A stretch of 64,000 nucleotides of DNA from CAWIMX01 sp963792785 (GTDB lineage Bacteria > Acidobacteriota > Vicinamibacteria > Vicinamibacterales > CAVVIG01). Made by a program: the position numbers and the translations under genes. A model generated the notes under the pieces. That model searched no databases. It was not told the origin of the DNA and saw only the letters and a list, made by a program, of their open reading frames with translations. This document shows positions 1-8,204 of the stretch, piece after piece. The stretch covers positions 558,001-622,000 of the forward strand of contig CAWBXO010000002.1 in NCBI GenBank assembly GCA_963792785.1, written 5' to 3'. The stretch's first letter is position 1, and the number at the start of each line of letters is the position of its first letter.

Positions 1-470
1 ACCCGCGCCTGCGGCTGTACGGCGGCGATGCGGCCGTGCCGACGCGCTGGTTCACGCTGAAGGGCGAGGCGGCGTATTTCACGTCGCCCGACCAGGCGAC
101 CGACGAGTACGTGCTGTACGTGGTGCAGCTCGAGCGGCAGTCGGGGGAGTGGCTGTTCGTCGGCGGCTACGCCGGCGAAGTGGTCACTCGCTCGCGCAAC
201 GCCGTGAGCTTCTCGCCCGATCGCGGTCTCACGAAGTCGCTGGTGGCGCGCGCCTCGTACACGATCGACGCCAACCGGACGGTCGCGATGGAAGGCGCGC
301 TCCGCCAGAACGGCGCCGGCGCGTACGTGAAGAGCGAGTACTCGGAGGGGCGGGGACAGCACTGGAGGGCGACGATCTCGGGCGTGCTGATTCGCGGCCG
401 CGCGGACGACTTTCTCGGCGAGTACCGGCGCAATTCCCACCTGGCGCTCGCGCTTCGATATAGTTTTTAG
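1..470 (+). CDS. C-terminal part of an outer-membrane beta-barrel-like protein (5' end outside window)
   Basis: The reading frame is open from the first bases of the window, so only the last ~155 residues are visible; an internal GTG at 36 is not a convincing start. The visible part alternates polar and hydrophobic residues in beta-strand fashion and ends in ALRYSF. A terminal aromatic residue is the usual outer-membrane barrel C-terminus recognised by BamA. The family is not identifiable from the fragment; a DUF5916-type or similar barrel is possible. Confidence 0.6.
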   Translation, partial: PRLRLYGGDAAVPTRWFTLKGEAAYFTSPDQATDEYVLYVVQLERQSGEWLFVGGYAGEVVTRSRNAVSFSPDRGLTKSLVARASYTIDANRTVAMEGALRQNGAGAYVKSEYSEGRGQHWRATISGVLIRGRADDFLGEYRRNSHLALALRYSF

Positions 471-506
471 AAGGGTGCAAGGGTGCATAGGTTCTTGGGT
501 GCTTAG
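471..506. repeat. short intergenic GGGTGC-type microrepeat
   Basis: Between the stop of the barrel protein and the next start lies a degenerate run of GGGTGC/AGGTGC units. Similar low-complexity microrepeats with different units follow other stop codons in this window (3800-3835, 45480-45510, 56988-57073). Confidence 0.45.
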
Positions 507-1313
507 GTGCTGAGTGTGAGCCGGCTCGAGGCGCACAATCCGGGGCCGATGACCGGCGCGGGCAACCATACGTATCTCGTAGTGTCGCCCGACGGGCACG
601 CGGTGCTCGTGGACGCCGGCGTCGGCGATCCGCGGCACCTTTCGGCGCTCTCGGCGGCGCTGGAGGAGGCGGGGGCGCGGCTCGACGAGGTCGTCGTGAC
701 GCACGGGCACGGCGATCACGCCGACGGCGTGGCCGCGATCGCCCGGGCGCACCCCGGCGCGCGCTTCTCGAAGTTCCCCTGGGCCGAGCAGGACAGCCGG
801 TTCGACGTCACGTGGCATCGGCTCGCGGACGGCCAGCGCGTGGCGGTCGGCGAGGACGAGTCGCTGGTCGCATGCCACACGCCCGGGCACTCGCCGGATC
901 ACCTGGCGTTCTGGCACGAAGGCTCGCGATCGATCTTCACGGGCGATCTGGTCATCAACGGAGGCAGCGTGATGATTCACGCCAGCCGCGGAGGGCGCCT
1001 CGGGGACTACCTCGCGTCGCTCGAACGGATCCGCCGGCTCGATCCGCTCAGGCTGTATCCCGCTCACGGCCCGGAGGTCACCGCCCCGGACGAGGTCCTC
1101 GCGGCGCACATCGCCCACCGGCTGGACCGGGAGCGGCACGTCCTCGAGGCGCTGGCCGCGGGAGCCGCGAACGTGCGCGCGATCGTCGAACGCATCTATC
1201 ATGAACTGCCGCCCGGACTCGCGGTGGCCGCGCAGGAGAACGTGCGCGCGCATCTCGAAAAGCTGAGAGACGAAGGCCGCGTGCACGAAGACGGAGACCG
1301 ATGGACGTTGTAG
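507..1313 (+). CDS. metallo-beta-lactamase-fold hydrolase (LACTB2-like)
   Basis: 268 aa. The zinc-binding motif THGHGDHADG sits at residues 65-74 (H66, H68, D70, H71), followed by a second metal ligand region CHTPGHSPDH and an FTGDLV segment carrying the bridging Asp. The C-terminal ~80 residues look like the small helical/winged domain found in LACTB2-type hydrolases, which have been described as nucleases or thioesterase-like enzymes. The start is a GTG at 507 close behind the microrepeat. Substrate cannot be read from sequence. The next gene starts 15 nt after its stop, suggesting co-transcription. Confidence 0.8.
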   Translation: MLSVSRLEAHNPGPMTGAGNHTYLVVSPDGHAVLVDAGVGDPRHLSALSAALEEAGARLDEVVVTHGHGDHADGVAAIARAHPGARFSKFPWAEQDSRFDVTWHRLADGQRVAVGEDESLVACHTPGHSPDHLAFWHEGSRSIFTGDLVINGGSVMIHASRGGRLGDYLASLERIRRLDPLRLYPAHGPEVTAPDEVLAAHIAHRLDRERHVLEALAAGAANVRAIVERIYHELPPGLAVAAQENVRAHLEKLRDEGRVHEDGDRWTL

Positions 1314-1328
1314 CCTGGGGAGAGCGGG

Positions 1329-1766
1329 ATGCCCGAGCGGCGGTGGCTGGACGTGAACGATCTCGTGGGGCGGGCGGCGGAGTCGGCCGCCACCGAGCTC
1401 TCCCGCGCGAGCGTCGATCTGAAGGTCGTGCTCGCTGAACGGGTTCCGCTCGCGTACGTGGACGGCCGCCAGATGGCGCAGGTGCTGATCGCCTGCCTGA
1501 CACGGCCGCTGCGCGCGTGGCCGGACCCGGCGTCGAGCACACCGGCGCTCGTCACCGTGACCGTGACCGGCGCGTCCGGCGACGATGCGCCGCTCGCGAT
1601 CGAAGTGATCGACAACGCGCCCCCGGGCCCAGGCAGCTACGGGCCAGGGGGTGTCGAGGCGTTGCGCCAGGTGGTGCACGCGCATGGCGGCGAGCTCGTG
1701 GACGACGCGGGGCCGATCGGACTCGGCGCGCGCGTCCGCATCACGCTGCCGAACAACATGGAGTAG
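1329..1766 (+). CDS. orphan HATPase_c-like protein (degenerate histidine-kinase-type ATPase domain)
   Basis: 145 aa. The whole protein resembles the ATP-binding domain of sensor kinases without a dimerisation/phosphoacceptor domain. An N-box-like helix (GRQMAQVLIACL, about residues 46-57), a VIDNAPPGPG segment in the G1-box position and a terminal GLGARVRITLP motif are visible. The N-box lacks the usual Asn, so ATP binding is doubtful. It lies between the metallo-hydrolase and the M20 peptidase on the same strand, 4 nt before the latter. It could be an anti-sigma-like or degenerate kinase remnant. Confidence 0.5.
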   Translation: MPERRWLDVNDLVGRAAESAATELSRASVDLKVVLAERVPLAYVDGRQMAQVLIACLTRPLRAWPDPASSTPALVTVTVTGASGDDAPLAIEVIDNAPPGPGSYGPGGVEALRQVVHAHGGELVDDAGPIGLGARVRITLPNNME

Positions 1767-1770
1767 CCAC

Positions 1771-3147
1771 ATGGACAAGGTCATCGACTTCATCAACGTG
1801 AGCCGCGATCGGTACCTCGAGGAGCTCAAGGCGTTTCTCGCCATTCCGAGCATCAGCGCCCTCCCCGGGCACGCGGCCGACGTGAAGCGCTGCGCCGACT
1901 GGTGCGCCGGCGAGATGGGACGCATCGGCCTCGAGAACGTGCGCCTCATCGACACGCCCGGCAATCCGGTCGTGTACGGCGAATGGCTCCACGCCGAGGG
2001 CGCGCCGACCATCCTCTTCTACGGCCACTACGACGTGCAGCCCGTGGACCCGCTCGACCTCTGGCAGTCGCCGCCGTTCGAGGCCACGATTCGCGACGGC
2101 GAGATCTACGCGCGCGGCGCCGCCGACGACAAGGGCCAGGTCTTCATGCACCTCAAGGCGATCGAGGCGCACATGAAGCAGAACGGCCGGCTGCCCGTGA
2201 ACATCAAGCTCATGATCGAGGGGGAGGAGGAGGTCGGCAGCGAGCACCTCGACGACTTCATCCGCGGCCACAAAGCCGATCTCGCCGCCGACGTCGTCGT
2301 CATCTCGGACTCGGGGATGTTCGCCAGGGGCGTGCCGTCGATCTGCTACGGCCTGCGCGGCCTCGTCTACTTCCAGATCGACCTGCGCGGCAGCAACACC
2401 GACCTGCACTCGGGCTCCTTCGGCGGCGCCCTCGCGAATCCGGCGTTCGTCCTCGCGCAGATGCTGGCGCAGATGAAGGATCGCGGCGGCCACATCAAGA
2501 TTCCCGGCTTCTACGACGATGTGCGGGCGCTCGAGCCGGCGGAGCGGGAGGCCTGGGCCACGCTGCCGTTCAACGAGCGGAAGTACCGCAAGGACTTCGG
2601 CATCCCGAAGCTCGCCGGGGAGAGCGGCTACACGACGCTCGAGCGCACCTGGGCGCGGCCGACCTTCGAGGTGAACGGCCTGCTGAGCGGCTTCACCGGC
2701 GAAGGCGCCAAGACGGTGCTGCCGGCCCTCGCGATGGCGAAGGTCAGCATGCGCCTCGTGCCCGATCAGCAGCCGGAGAAGATCGCCGAGCTGTTCGAGG
2801 CCTACGTGCGCAAGGTGGCGCCGAAGACGGTCGAGTTGAAGGTCACGCGCATGCAGGGCGGCAAGCCGTGGATGACCGGATACGACAACCCGTTCGTCCA
2901 GGCCGCGGCGCACGCGATCGAGAAGGGCTTCGGCAAAGCGCCCGTGTTCACGCGCGAGGGCGGGTCGATTCCGGTGGTGTCGACCTTCCAGGAGGAGCTC
3001 GGCCTGCCGTCGGTGCTGTTCGGCGTCGGGCTGCCCGACGAGAACGCGCACGCGCCGAACGAGAAGCTCGACCTGGGGAACTTCCACAACGGCGTGATCG
3101 CGTCGGCGATCCTCTACGACGAGATCTCGCGGGCACGCAAGGCCTGA
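1771..3147 (+). CDS. M20 family metallopeptidase / dipeptidase
   Basis: 458 aa. Probably hydrolyses dipeptides or N-acyl amino acids using two zinc ions. Metal and catalytic motifs are clear: GHYDVQP (H86, D88), ADDKGQ (D120), the general-base region EGEEEVGSEHL (about 150-160) and a DSG metal ligand near residue 183. The lid/dimerisation domain is present (RGSNTDLHSG). Length fits the ArgE/DapE/CPG2-type dipeptidases. An in-frame extension upstream exists, but the ATG at 1771, four bases after the preceding stop, gives the canonical M20 N-terminus. The stop overlaps the next start. Confidence 0.9.
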   Translation: MDKVIDFINVSRDRYLEELKAFLAIPSISALPGHAADVKRCADWCAGEMGRIGLENVRLIDTPGNPVVYGEWLHAEGAPTILFYGHYDVQPVDPLDLWQSPPFEATIRDGEIYARGAADDKGQVFMHLKAIEAHMKQNGRLPVNIKLMIEGEEEVGSEHLDDFIRGHKADLAADVVVISDSGMFARGVPSICYGLRGLVYFQIDLRGSNTDLHSGSFGGALANPAFVLAQMLAQMKDRGGHIKIPGFYDDVRALEPAEREAWATLPFNERKYRKDFGIPKLAGESGYTTLERTWARPTFEVNGLLSGFTGEGAKTVLPALAMAKVSMRLVPDQQPEKIAELFEAYVRKVAPKTVELKVTRMQGGKPWMTGYDNPFVQAAAHAIEKGFGKAPVFTREGGSIPVVSTFQEELGLPSVLFGVGLPDENAHAPNEKLDLGNFHNGVIASAILYDEISRARKA

Positions 3148-3830
3148 TGACGCGGCTCGGGCGGCTCCTCGCCGCGCTGCGGGAGTTTTACGGCGCGCAG
3201 CCGACGCCGCCGGGGGACGCCTTCGCGCTGTTCGTCTGGGACGCGCTGGCGTCGCGCACCACGCCGTTCAAGCGCGATGCGGCGATGACGGCCCTCAAGC
3301 GCGTGCCCGCGCTCACGCCGGATTCGACGGCCCGCGCTCCGCAGGCCAAGCTCGAGCTGAGCGTGAAGGCGGCCGGGCCGTACCACGAGCAGCGGCTCCA
3401 GGCGCTGCGGGCCGGCGCCGAGTTCTTCCGCCGGCATGTCGACGTGGCGGCCGCGGTGCGCGGCCCGCTACTCCCGGCCAGGCGCGCGCTCAGCGGGCTG
3501 CCGCCGCTCGGCGACGGCGAAGTGCACCGGATGCTGCTGTTCGCGGGATCGCACCTCGTCCTGCCGATGGATCCGGGCACGCTGCGGGTGGGGGAGCGGC
3601 TGGGCTACGGCGCGGGCGGCGGGCCGCACCGGCGGGTCGCCCGGCGCGTGCGGCGCGCCCTGTCCGCGGAGCTCGAGCCCACGCTCGACGCGTTCCGCGC
3701 GGCGGCCACCTACCTGCCGCACCACGCGCTCGCCACCTGCCTCGAGCGCGAGCCCCACTGCGGCGTCTGCCCGATCGCTTCTGACTGCCCAGCCGCGAGA
3801 ACCCAGAACCCGCTAACCCCTAACCTCTAA
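3147..3830 (+). CDS. HhH-GPD endonuclease III-like protein, catalytic Lys replaced
   Basis: 227 aa. The ATG overlaps the M20 stop (ATGA). The C-terminus has a C-X6-C-X2-C-X5-C cluster (CLEREPH..C) characteristic of the [4Fe-4S] loop of EndoIII/MutY glycosylases. The helix-hairpin-helix corresponds to LPPLGDGEVHRML and the downstream Asp region to MDPGTLRVGERLG. Compared with the E. coli EndoIII pattern (LPGVGRKTANVV...VDTHV), the catalytic Asp is kept but the Lys position is Gly, so lyase activity is unlikely. It may be a monofunctional glycosylase or a non-catalytic relative. Confidence 0.75.
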   Translation: MTRLGRLLAALREFYGAQPTPPGDAFALFVWDALASRTTPFKRDAAMTALKRVPALTPDSTARAPQAKLELSVKAAGPYHEQRLQALRAGAEFFRRHVDVAAAVRGPLLPARRALSGLPPLGDGEVHRMLLFAGSHLVLPMDPGTLRVGERLGYGAGGGPHRRVARRVRRALSAELEPTLDAFRAAATYLPHHALATCLEREPHCGVCPIASDCPAARTQNPLTPNL

Positions 3831-3841
3831 TCCCTACCGAA

Positions 3842-4047
3842 CCACTGAGACTCAGAGACACAGAGAATCGCGAGTTCGTCGCCGGCCTGCACGGCAGGCC
3901 GGCCTGCGAGGGCGAACGATTCGGACACACAAGACCGCAGGCAAGGGACACGTCTTGCGTGTCCGGATCGTTCGTCCTCGCAGGCGCCGCACATGCGGCG
4001 CCGACGAACGGCGGCTCTCGGCTCTCGGTGTCTCCGTGTCTCTGTGG
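3842..4047. repeat. family-2 dispersed palindromic repeat, copy 1
   Basis: ~206-bp intergenic element built of nested inverted repeats. The outer arms are cagagacacagaga-like (about 3853-3866) and tctccgtgtctctgtgg (4031-4047). A 10-bp perfect hairpin lies at 3881-3903 with a 3-nt loop, and 20-nt arms pair at 3914-3933 and 3954-3973 (two mismatches). An inverted second copy lies at 20530-20736; the two share a 37-nt identical block (3954-3990 versus 20587-20623). No coding potential is visible. It fills the gap between two convergent genes. Confidence 0.85.
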
Positions 4048-4062
4048 CTGATCCCGAAATCC

Positions 4063-4962
4063 CTAATTGAGCGAGGCCACCCGCCGTCGCAGCGCCTTGA
4101 CGTGCTCCCAGATCTGCGCGTGGTCCTCGCGCGCGTCCTCGTCGCCGGCGTCCGTCGTGGCGTGGAGCAGGTAGGTCTGCAGGTCGCGGAGCGCGCTCGA
4201 GAAATCCCGCAGGTGATAGGCGAGTAAGCCGCGATCGCGCAGCTCGTGCGTCGCCGTGGGATCGACCGCGAGCAGCAGCTCGGTCACGTCGCGCGCCTGC
4301 GGGAAGGAGTGCATCTTCACGTACAGGCGCTTCAGGTTCACCAGCATGCGCGCGAGGATCTCGGGCTTGGTGGCGTGCCGCCGCATCCGGGCCTCGAACG
4401 CCTCGTCGCCGCCGTGCTCGAGGACGAGCGAGCGGCAGGCCTCCTCGCTGAGGAGCGCGCCGCCGTTGAAGGCGTCGATGATGAGGTCGCGGCCCTCGCC
4501 GCCCACGCGCGGCGCCGGGGCGCGCAGCAGGAATCGTCCCGGGAAGTTCACGCCCTCGACGCGCACGCCGGCGCGCCGCGCCACCTCGATGTAGAGCAGC
4601 GCGAGCGCGATCGGCAGGCCGGTGCGCCGCTCGAGGACCTGGTTCAGGAAGCTGTTGCGCGGGTCCTCGAACGTCACGGCGTTGCCGGCGAAGCGGAGCT
4701 CGCCGAAGAGGTAGTCGTTCAGGGCCATCACGCGCGCGTAGCGCTCCGGATCCACGAACGGCGGCGCGTCGGCCGGGCGCACCGGCGCGTCGGCCACGCG
4801 GCGGCTGGCCTCGCGGCCGAGCGCGTCCAGCTCGTCGAGATACGGTCCGGCGTCGAGTTTGGGATATTCGAGGCGGGCGATCATCAGCGCCGCGACCGCC
4901 AGATCGGGATCGGGGCTGCGGGCGGCGAGCGAAAAGCCGTGGACGAGTTGTTCGCTCAGCAT
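4063..4962 (-). CDS. SirB1-like transglutaminase-core protein with TPR tail
   Basis: 299 aa. The central region (GNAVTFEDPRNSFLNQVLERRTGLPIALALLYIEVARR) matches the transglutaminase-like SirB1 family: the NSFL..VLERRTGLPI..LLYIEVARRAG stretch is diagnostic. The catalytic Cys is not evident in the usual place. The C-terminal ~90 residues form TPR-like helices (RGLLAYHLRDFSSALRDL). The start is the ATG directly after a strong hairpin. No Shine-Dalgarno sequence is visible outside that stem. It lies downstream of, and co-directional with, the TonB receptor. Confidence 0.8.
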   Translation of the reverse strand: MLSEQLVHGFSLAARSPDPDLAVAALMIARLEYPKLDAGPYLDELDALGREASRRVADAPVRPADAPPFVDPERYARVMALNDYLFGELRFAGNAVTFEDPRNSFLNQVLERRTGLPIALALLYIEVARRAGVRVEGVNFPGRFLLRAPAPRVGGEGRDLIIDAFNGGALLSEEACRSLVLEHGGDEAFEARMRRHATKPEILARMLVNLKRLYVKMHSFPQARDVTELLLAVDPTATHELRDRGLLAYHLRDFSSALRDLQTYLLHATTDAGDEDAREDHAQIWEHVKALRRRVASLN

Positions 4963-4992
4963 GGCGGGCGTTTTCCGAAGAAAACGCCCGCC
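4963..4992 (-). promoter_or_regulatory. 13-bp perfect hairpin with cUUCGg tetraloop abutting the sirB1-like start codon
   Basis: In the minus-strand transcript, positions 4992-4963 form a perfect 13-bp stem closed by C(UUCG)G, an exceptionally stable tetraloop. The stem's last base is followed immediately by the ATG. It could terminate the TonB-receptor transcript, block translation of the next gene, or mark a processing site. No U-tract follows the stem; a T6 run lies upstream of it. Confidence 0.6.
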
Positions 4993-5009
4993 CAGTGTAC
5001 CAAAAAAGC

Positions 5010-7982
5010 CTAGAACCGGACGCCGAACGAGATGTTGAACGACCGCGGCGACGTGTAGGCGAGCCGGCTCAGCGCCGTGCCGAACGACCCGGCCTTCGCC
5101 CAGTTCACGCCCTCGACCGGATCCGTCGTCAGCGGGTTGAAGCGCGTGTACAGGGGCGAGGTGACGCCCGTCGCCACCGTCTGGCTGATGGTCCCCGTGT
5201 TCACCGCGCCGCCGTTCGAGAACACCGTCGCGCCGCAGCCGCAGAGCGCCGAGTTGTTGAACAGGTTGATCACCTGCGCCTGCACGAAGAGCTGCCACAT
5301 GTGCGAGGCCGAGTGCAGATCCCACGAGTAGTTCGTGGCGAAGTCGGTCCGCACCGACGCCGCGGTCCGGAATGCGTCGCGCGCGGTGAAGTAGTAGCCC
5401 TCCGACGAGCTGCCTTGCGGCGTCGCGTAGGTGAGGGCGCCGACGTACGGCCGCGCGTCGACCGGGCCGATCGCGCCGTACGGCGTGCCGCTGCTCATGT
5501 CCTGCAGCACGCTCAGCGTCAGGCCGTCGACGTGCGGGACGCCGTAGTTGAGCCACAGCCGCGCGCGGTGCCGCTGGTCGCCGGACAGGTCGCCCTCGGG
5601 GGCGTACCAGGACATCTGGCGGTACTCGGGGTACGAGAACGCGTCGCTGCCGATCGGGCCGCTGTTGAAGTTCTCGCCGTCGAAGTTGCCCCAGAGGCGC
5701 GACAGCGTGTAGGTGCCGCCGACGTCGGTCCGGTCGTCGACCCGGTAGGTGCCCGTCACCGTGAGGCCCTCGTAGCGGCGCTTCAGGCTGTTCGTGTTGC
5801 CGAGCACGCCGACGTCGATGTGGTTCCCGTACTGGTCGACCGCGACACCGGTCGTCGAGTCGATCCGGTTCACGTAGAAGTCGCGGTAGTCGCGATACGT
5901 GAAGTCGGCGCGAACGGCGGCGCGGCTGCCGAACTGGCGCGCGACGCCGCCGGCGAACTCGTACACGTTCGGCGACGTCAGGCCGTTCGGGATCGTCACC
6001 GACAGGCCCGGCACCTGCGAGAAGACGAGCGGCAGCGGGGCGTTCAGGAACCCGCCCAGGCCGTTCAGGTAGTCGAACACCGACTGGATCGCCGTGGCCG
6101 AATCCGTCAGCGTCGCCGCGTTGACGTTGGTGTTGATGTTCGGCCCGAGGTAGACCTTCACCAGGCCCGTCGGGTTGCCCGCCGCCGACGAGGCGTTGGC
6201 GATCCCGTTGTTCACGGCCGAGACGTAGCGCCCGGCGCTGCCGGTGAACGTCCACACGCCGTCACCCGACGGGTCGTACACCACGCCGAGGCGCGGGCTG
6301 AACGCGCTGTCCTTGGCGACGAGGCGCCCGGCGCTGTCGACGCCGTGGTTCTTGTCGAAGCGCACGCCCAGGTCGAACGTGAAGTGGCCGTTGAGGCGCC
6401 ACGTGTCGTTCGCGAACAGGCCGTGCGTCCGGAAGTTCGTGCCCTGGCTGCCTTCCGTGATCGGGTCGTACTCGATGTAGGCGGCGCCCGTCGGGATCAC
6501 CGGGTAGATGTCGGTGCCGCGGATGACCGACACCGCCGCGTAGATGCGGTAGTCGCTGCCCGACTGGTGGTTGTTCACGAACCGCTTGTCGTTGAACGTG
6601 TCGTAGCCGAACACGACCTCGTGCGATCCGCCCTTCTCAGGCGTGGCGAAGTACGTGCCCTTGACGAACACCTCGTCGTTGTCGCGCTTTTCCGCACCGC
6701 AGACGCCGCAGAAGGTGGGCGACCACCAGCGGTAGTTGCGCGAGAAGTCCACCAGCATCGTGCCGTTCACCGGGTCGGTGAACTGCGAGCCGGCGCCGTC
6801 CGAGCTCGAGCGGCGCGACGAGTAGCGGCCCTCGACGAGCAGGCTCGGCGTCAGGACGCCCGTGTAGTTCAGCGTGACGAGATCCTGCGGCAGCGTGCGC
6901 GTATCGAGGCTGTTGAGGTCGAGCGACAGGGACTGGCTGAACGTGTCGTTCACCTGCTTGCGGTTCACCTTCGCGTACCCGCCCTGAATCCGATTGTTCG
7001 AGTTGGGGCTGTAGGTGACCTTCGCCTCGTACCGCTGGCTGTTGTCCTCGAACTTGTAGGGAACATTCGTGACCGCGAGCGTGCGGCCCTCCGCCGTGTT
7101 CTGGAGGCGCCCCGCCGTAAAGAACCACAGGCGATCGCGGACGATGGGCCCGCCGAGCGTGTATTCGTGGATGGGCACGACGTCGTTGACCTTCGTGTCC
7201 GCCGGGAAGTCCTTCACCGTGGAGCGCCAGTTGTCGTTGTAGAGCGCCTCGCGGAACGACCCCGAGAACAGGTTGCCGCCCGATTTGGTCACGACGTTCA
7301 CGACGCCGCCGCCGAAGCGGCCGTACTCCGCCGAAATGCCCGAGACCGCGACCGTCGTGGTCTGGATGGCGTCCTCGATATAAATCGAGTTCGGCTGGCC
7401 GCGCAGGTTCTCGTTCACCGTGACGCCGTTGATCAGGTAGAGCGAGTCGTACGACATCGCCCCGGCGATGGAGTAGGCGCCCCCCGGGCCGGTCGGGTGC
7501 ACCGCCGGCGCGAGCAGCAGCGACGAGTTGATGTCGCGGTTGGTCGGCAGCGTCTCGATCAGGTCCTGCGAGAAGTTGGCCGCCGACTGCGGCGACTGCG
7601 CCAGCACGGCCGACGCGCGGCCGACGACGTTCACCGTTTCGTTGATCTCAGCCGCGCCGAGCGTCACGTCGATCGGCAGCCGCTGCGTCGGGGCGAGGCT
7701 GACCGTCTTTTCCTGCGGCTGGAAGCCGCTCAGCGAAAAGCGAATCGTGTACGTGCCGGGCGGCAGGAGGTCGATGAAGTAGCTGCCGTTCCCGGCGGAG
7801 ACCACCTCGCGCGATCCCTGGAGGTTGGGCGACTGCGCGGTGATCGACACGCCTGGCACGGGAAGCGCCTGCGCATCCACCACGCGGCCCGCGATGGAGC
7901 CGTTCGTAGTTTGGGCCGTCGCAGCCGCCGCAGTCAGCAAAATGGCTGCCGCGAGGGACAGACCCGGTTTCACGAACTTCAT
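5010..7982 (-). CDS. Oar-type TonB-dependent outer-membrane receptor with carboxypeptidase-regulatory-like N-domain
   Basis: 990 aa. A signal peptide (residues 1-23, ending in ATAQ) is followed by a CarboxypepD_reg-like domain (about 27-110, GRVVDAQALPVPGVSI... PPGTYTI), a TonB plug (about 115-240, with NVVTKSGGN) and a long beta-barrel ending in SFGVRF. Such receptors import large substrates or polymers in Acidobacteria; the substrate is unknown. The ATG at 7982 is chosen because AGGAGG (complement of 7989-7994) lies 6 nt upstream and a canonical signal peptide follows; the frame itself extends further. No TonB or ExbBD gene lies nearby. Confidence 0.9.
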   Translation of the reverse strand: MKFVKPGLSLAAAILLTAAAATAQTTNGSIAGRVVDAQALPVPGVSITAQSPNLQGSREVVSAGNGSYFIDLLPPGTYTIRFSLSGFQPQEKTVSLAPTQRLPIDVTLGAAEINETVNVVGRASAVLAQSPQSAANFSQDLIETLPTNRDINSSLLLAPAVHPTGPGGAYSIAGAMSYDSLYLINGVTVNENLRGQPNSIYIEDAIQTTTVAVSGISAEYGRFGGGVVNVVTKSGGNLFSGSFREALYNDNWRSTVKDFPADTKVNDVVPIHEYTLGGPIVRDRLWFFTAGRLQNTAEGRTLAVTNVPYKFEDNSQRYEAKVTYSPNSNNRIQGGYAKVNRKQVNDTFSQSLSLDLNSLDTRTLPQDLVTLNYTGVLTPSLLVEGRYSSRRSSSDGAGSQFTDPVNGTMLVDFSRNYRWWSPTFCGVCGAEKRDNDEVFVKGTYFATPEKGGSHEVVFGYDTFNDKRFVNNHQSGSDYRIYAAVSVIRGTDIYPVIPTGAAYIEYDPITEGSQGTNFRTHGLFANDTWRLNGHFTFDLGVRFDKNHGVDSAGRLVAKDSAFSPRLGVVYDPSGDGVWTFTGSAGRYVSAVNNGIANASSAAGNPTGLVKVYLGPNINTNVNAATLTDSATAIQSVFDYLNGLGGFLNAPLPLVFSQVPGLSVTIPNGLTSPNVYEFAGGVARQFGSRAAVRADFTYRDYRDFYVNRIDSTTGVAVDQYGNHIDVGVLGNTNSLKRRYEGLTVTGTYRVDDRTDVGGTYTLSRLWGNFDGENFNSGPIGSDAFSYPEYRQMSWYAPEGDLSGDQRHRARLWLNYGVPHVDGLTLSVLQDMSSGTPYGAIGPVDARPYVGALTYATPQGSSSEGYYFTARDAFRTAASVRTDFATNYSWDLHSASHMWQLFVQAQVINLFNNSALCGCGATVFSNGGAVNTGTISQTVATGVTSPLYTRFNPLTTDPVEGVNWAKAGSFGTALSRLAYTSPRSFNISFGVRF

Positions 7983-8204
7983 CTCACTCCTCCTGAATGA
8001 CCCACGCAATATGACTCTGACGAACTCTTTGTAGGTTTGTCGGCTCGAACAGCGAACAACTGCAGAGCCCCTGCACAAAAAAGTATGGATCGCAGGGCCA
8101 GAGGCCCAGGGTGACGAACCGACAAAATCGTGGGTCTAATCGTGGGACGAACGGGGCGGATCCGGAAAATTGGTCAAGAATGAGCGGAAACTGGCGGAAA
8201 ACCG

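Noticed and set aside
4963..4992. Classical rho-independent terminator
   Set aside because: No U-tract follows the stem on the minus strand; the T6 run is on the wrong side, so I list it as a regulatory hairpin with an open role.
4995..8000. 1001-aa open frame on the plus strand opposite the TonB receptor
   Set aside because: Arg/Ala/Val-rich antisense shadow of a high-G+C gene; no domain and no Shine-Dalgarno. The minus-strand receptor has signal peptide, plug and barrel.
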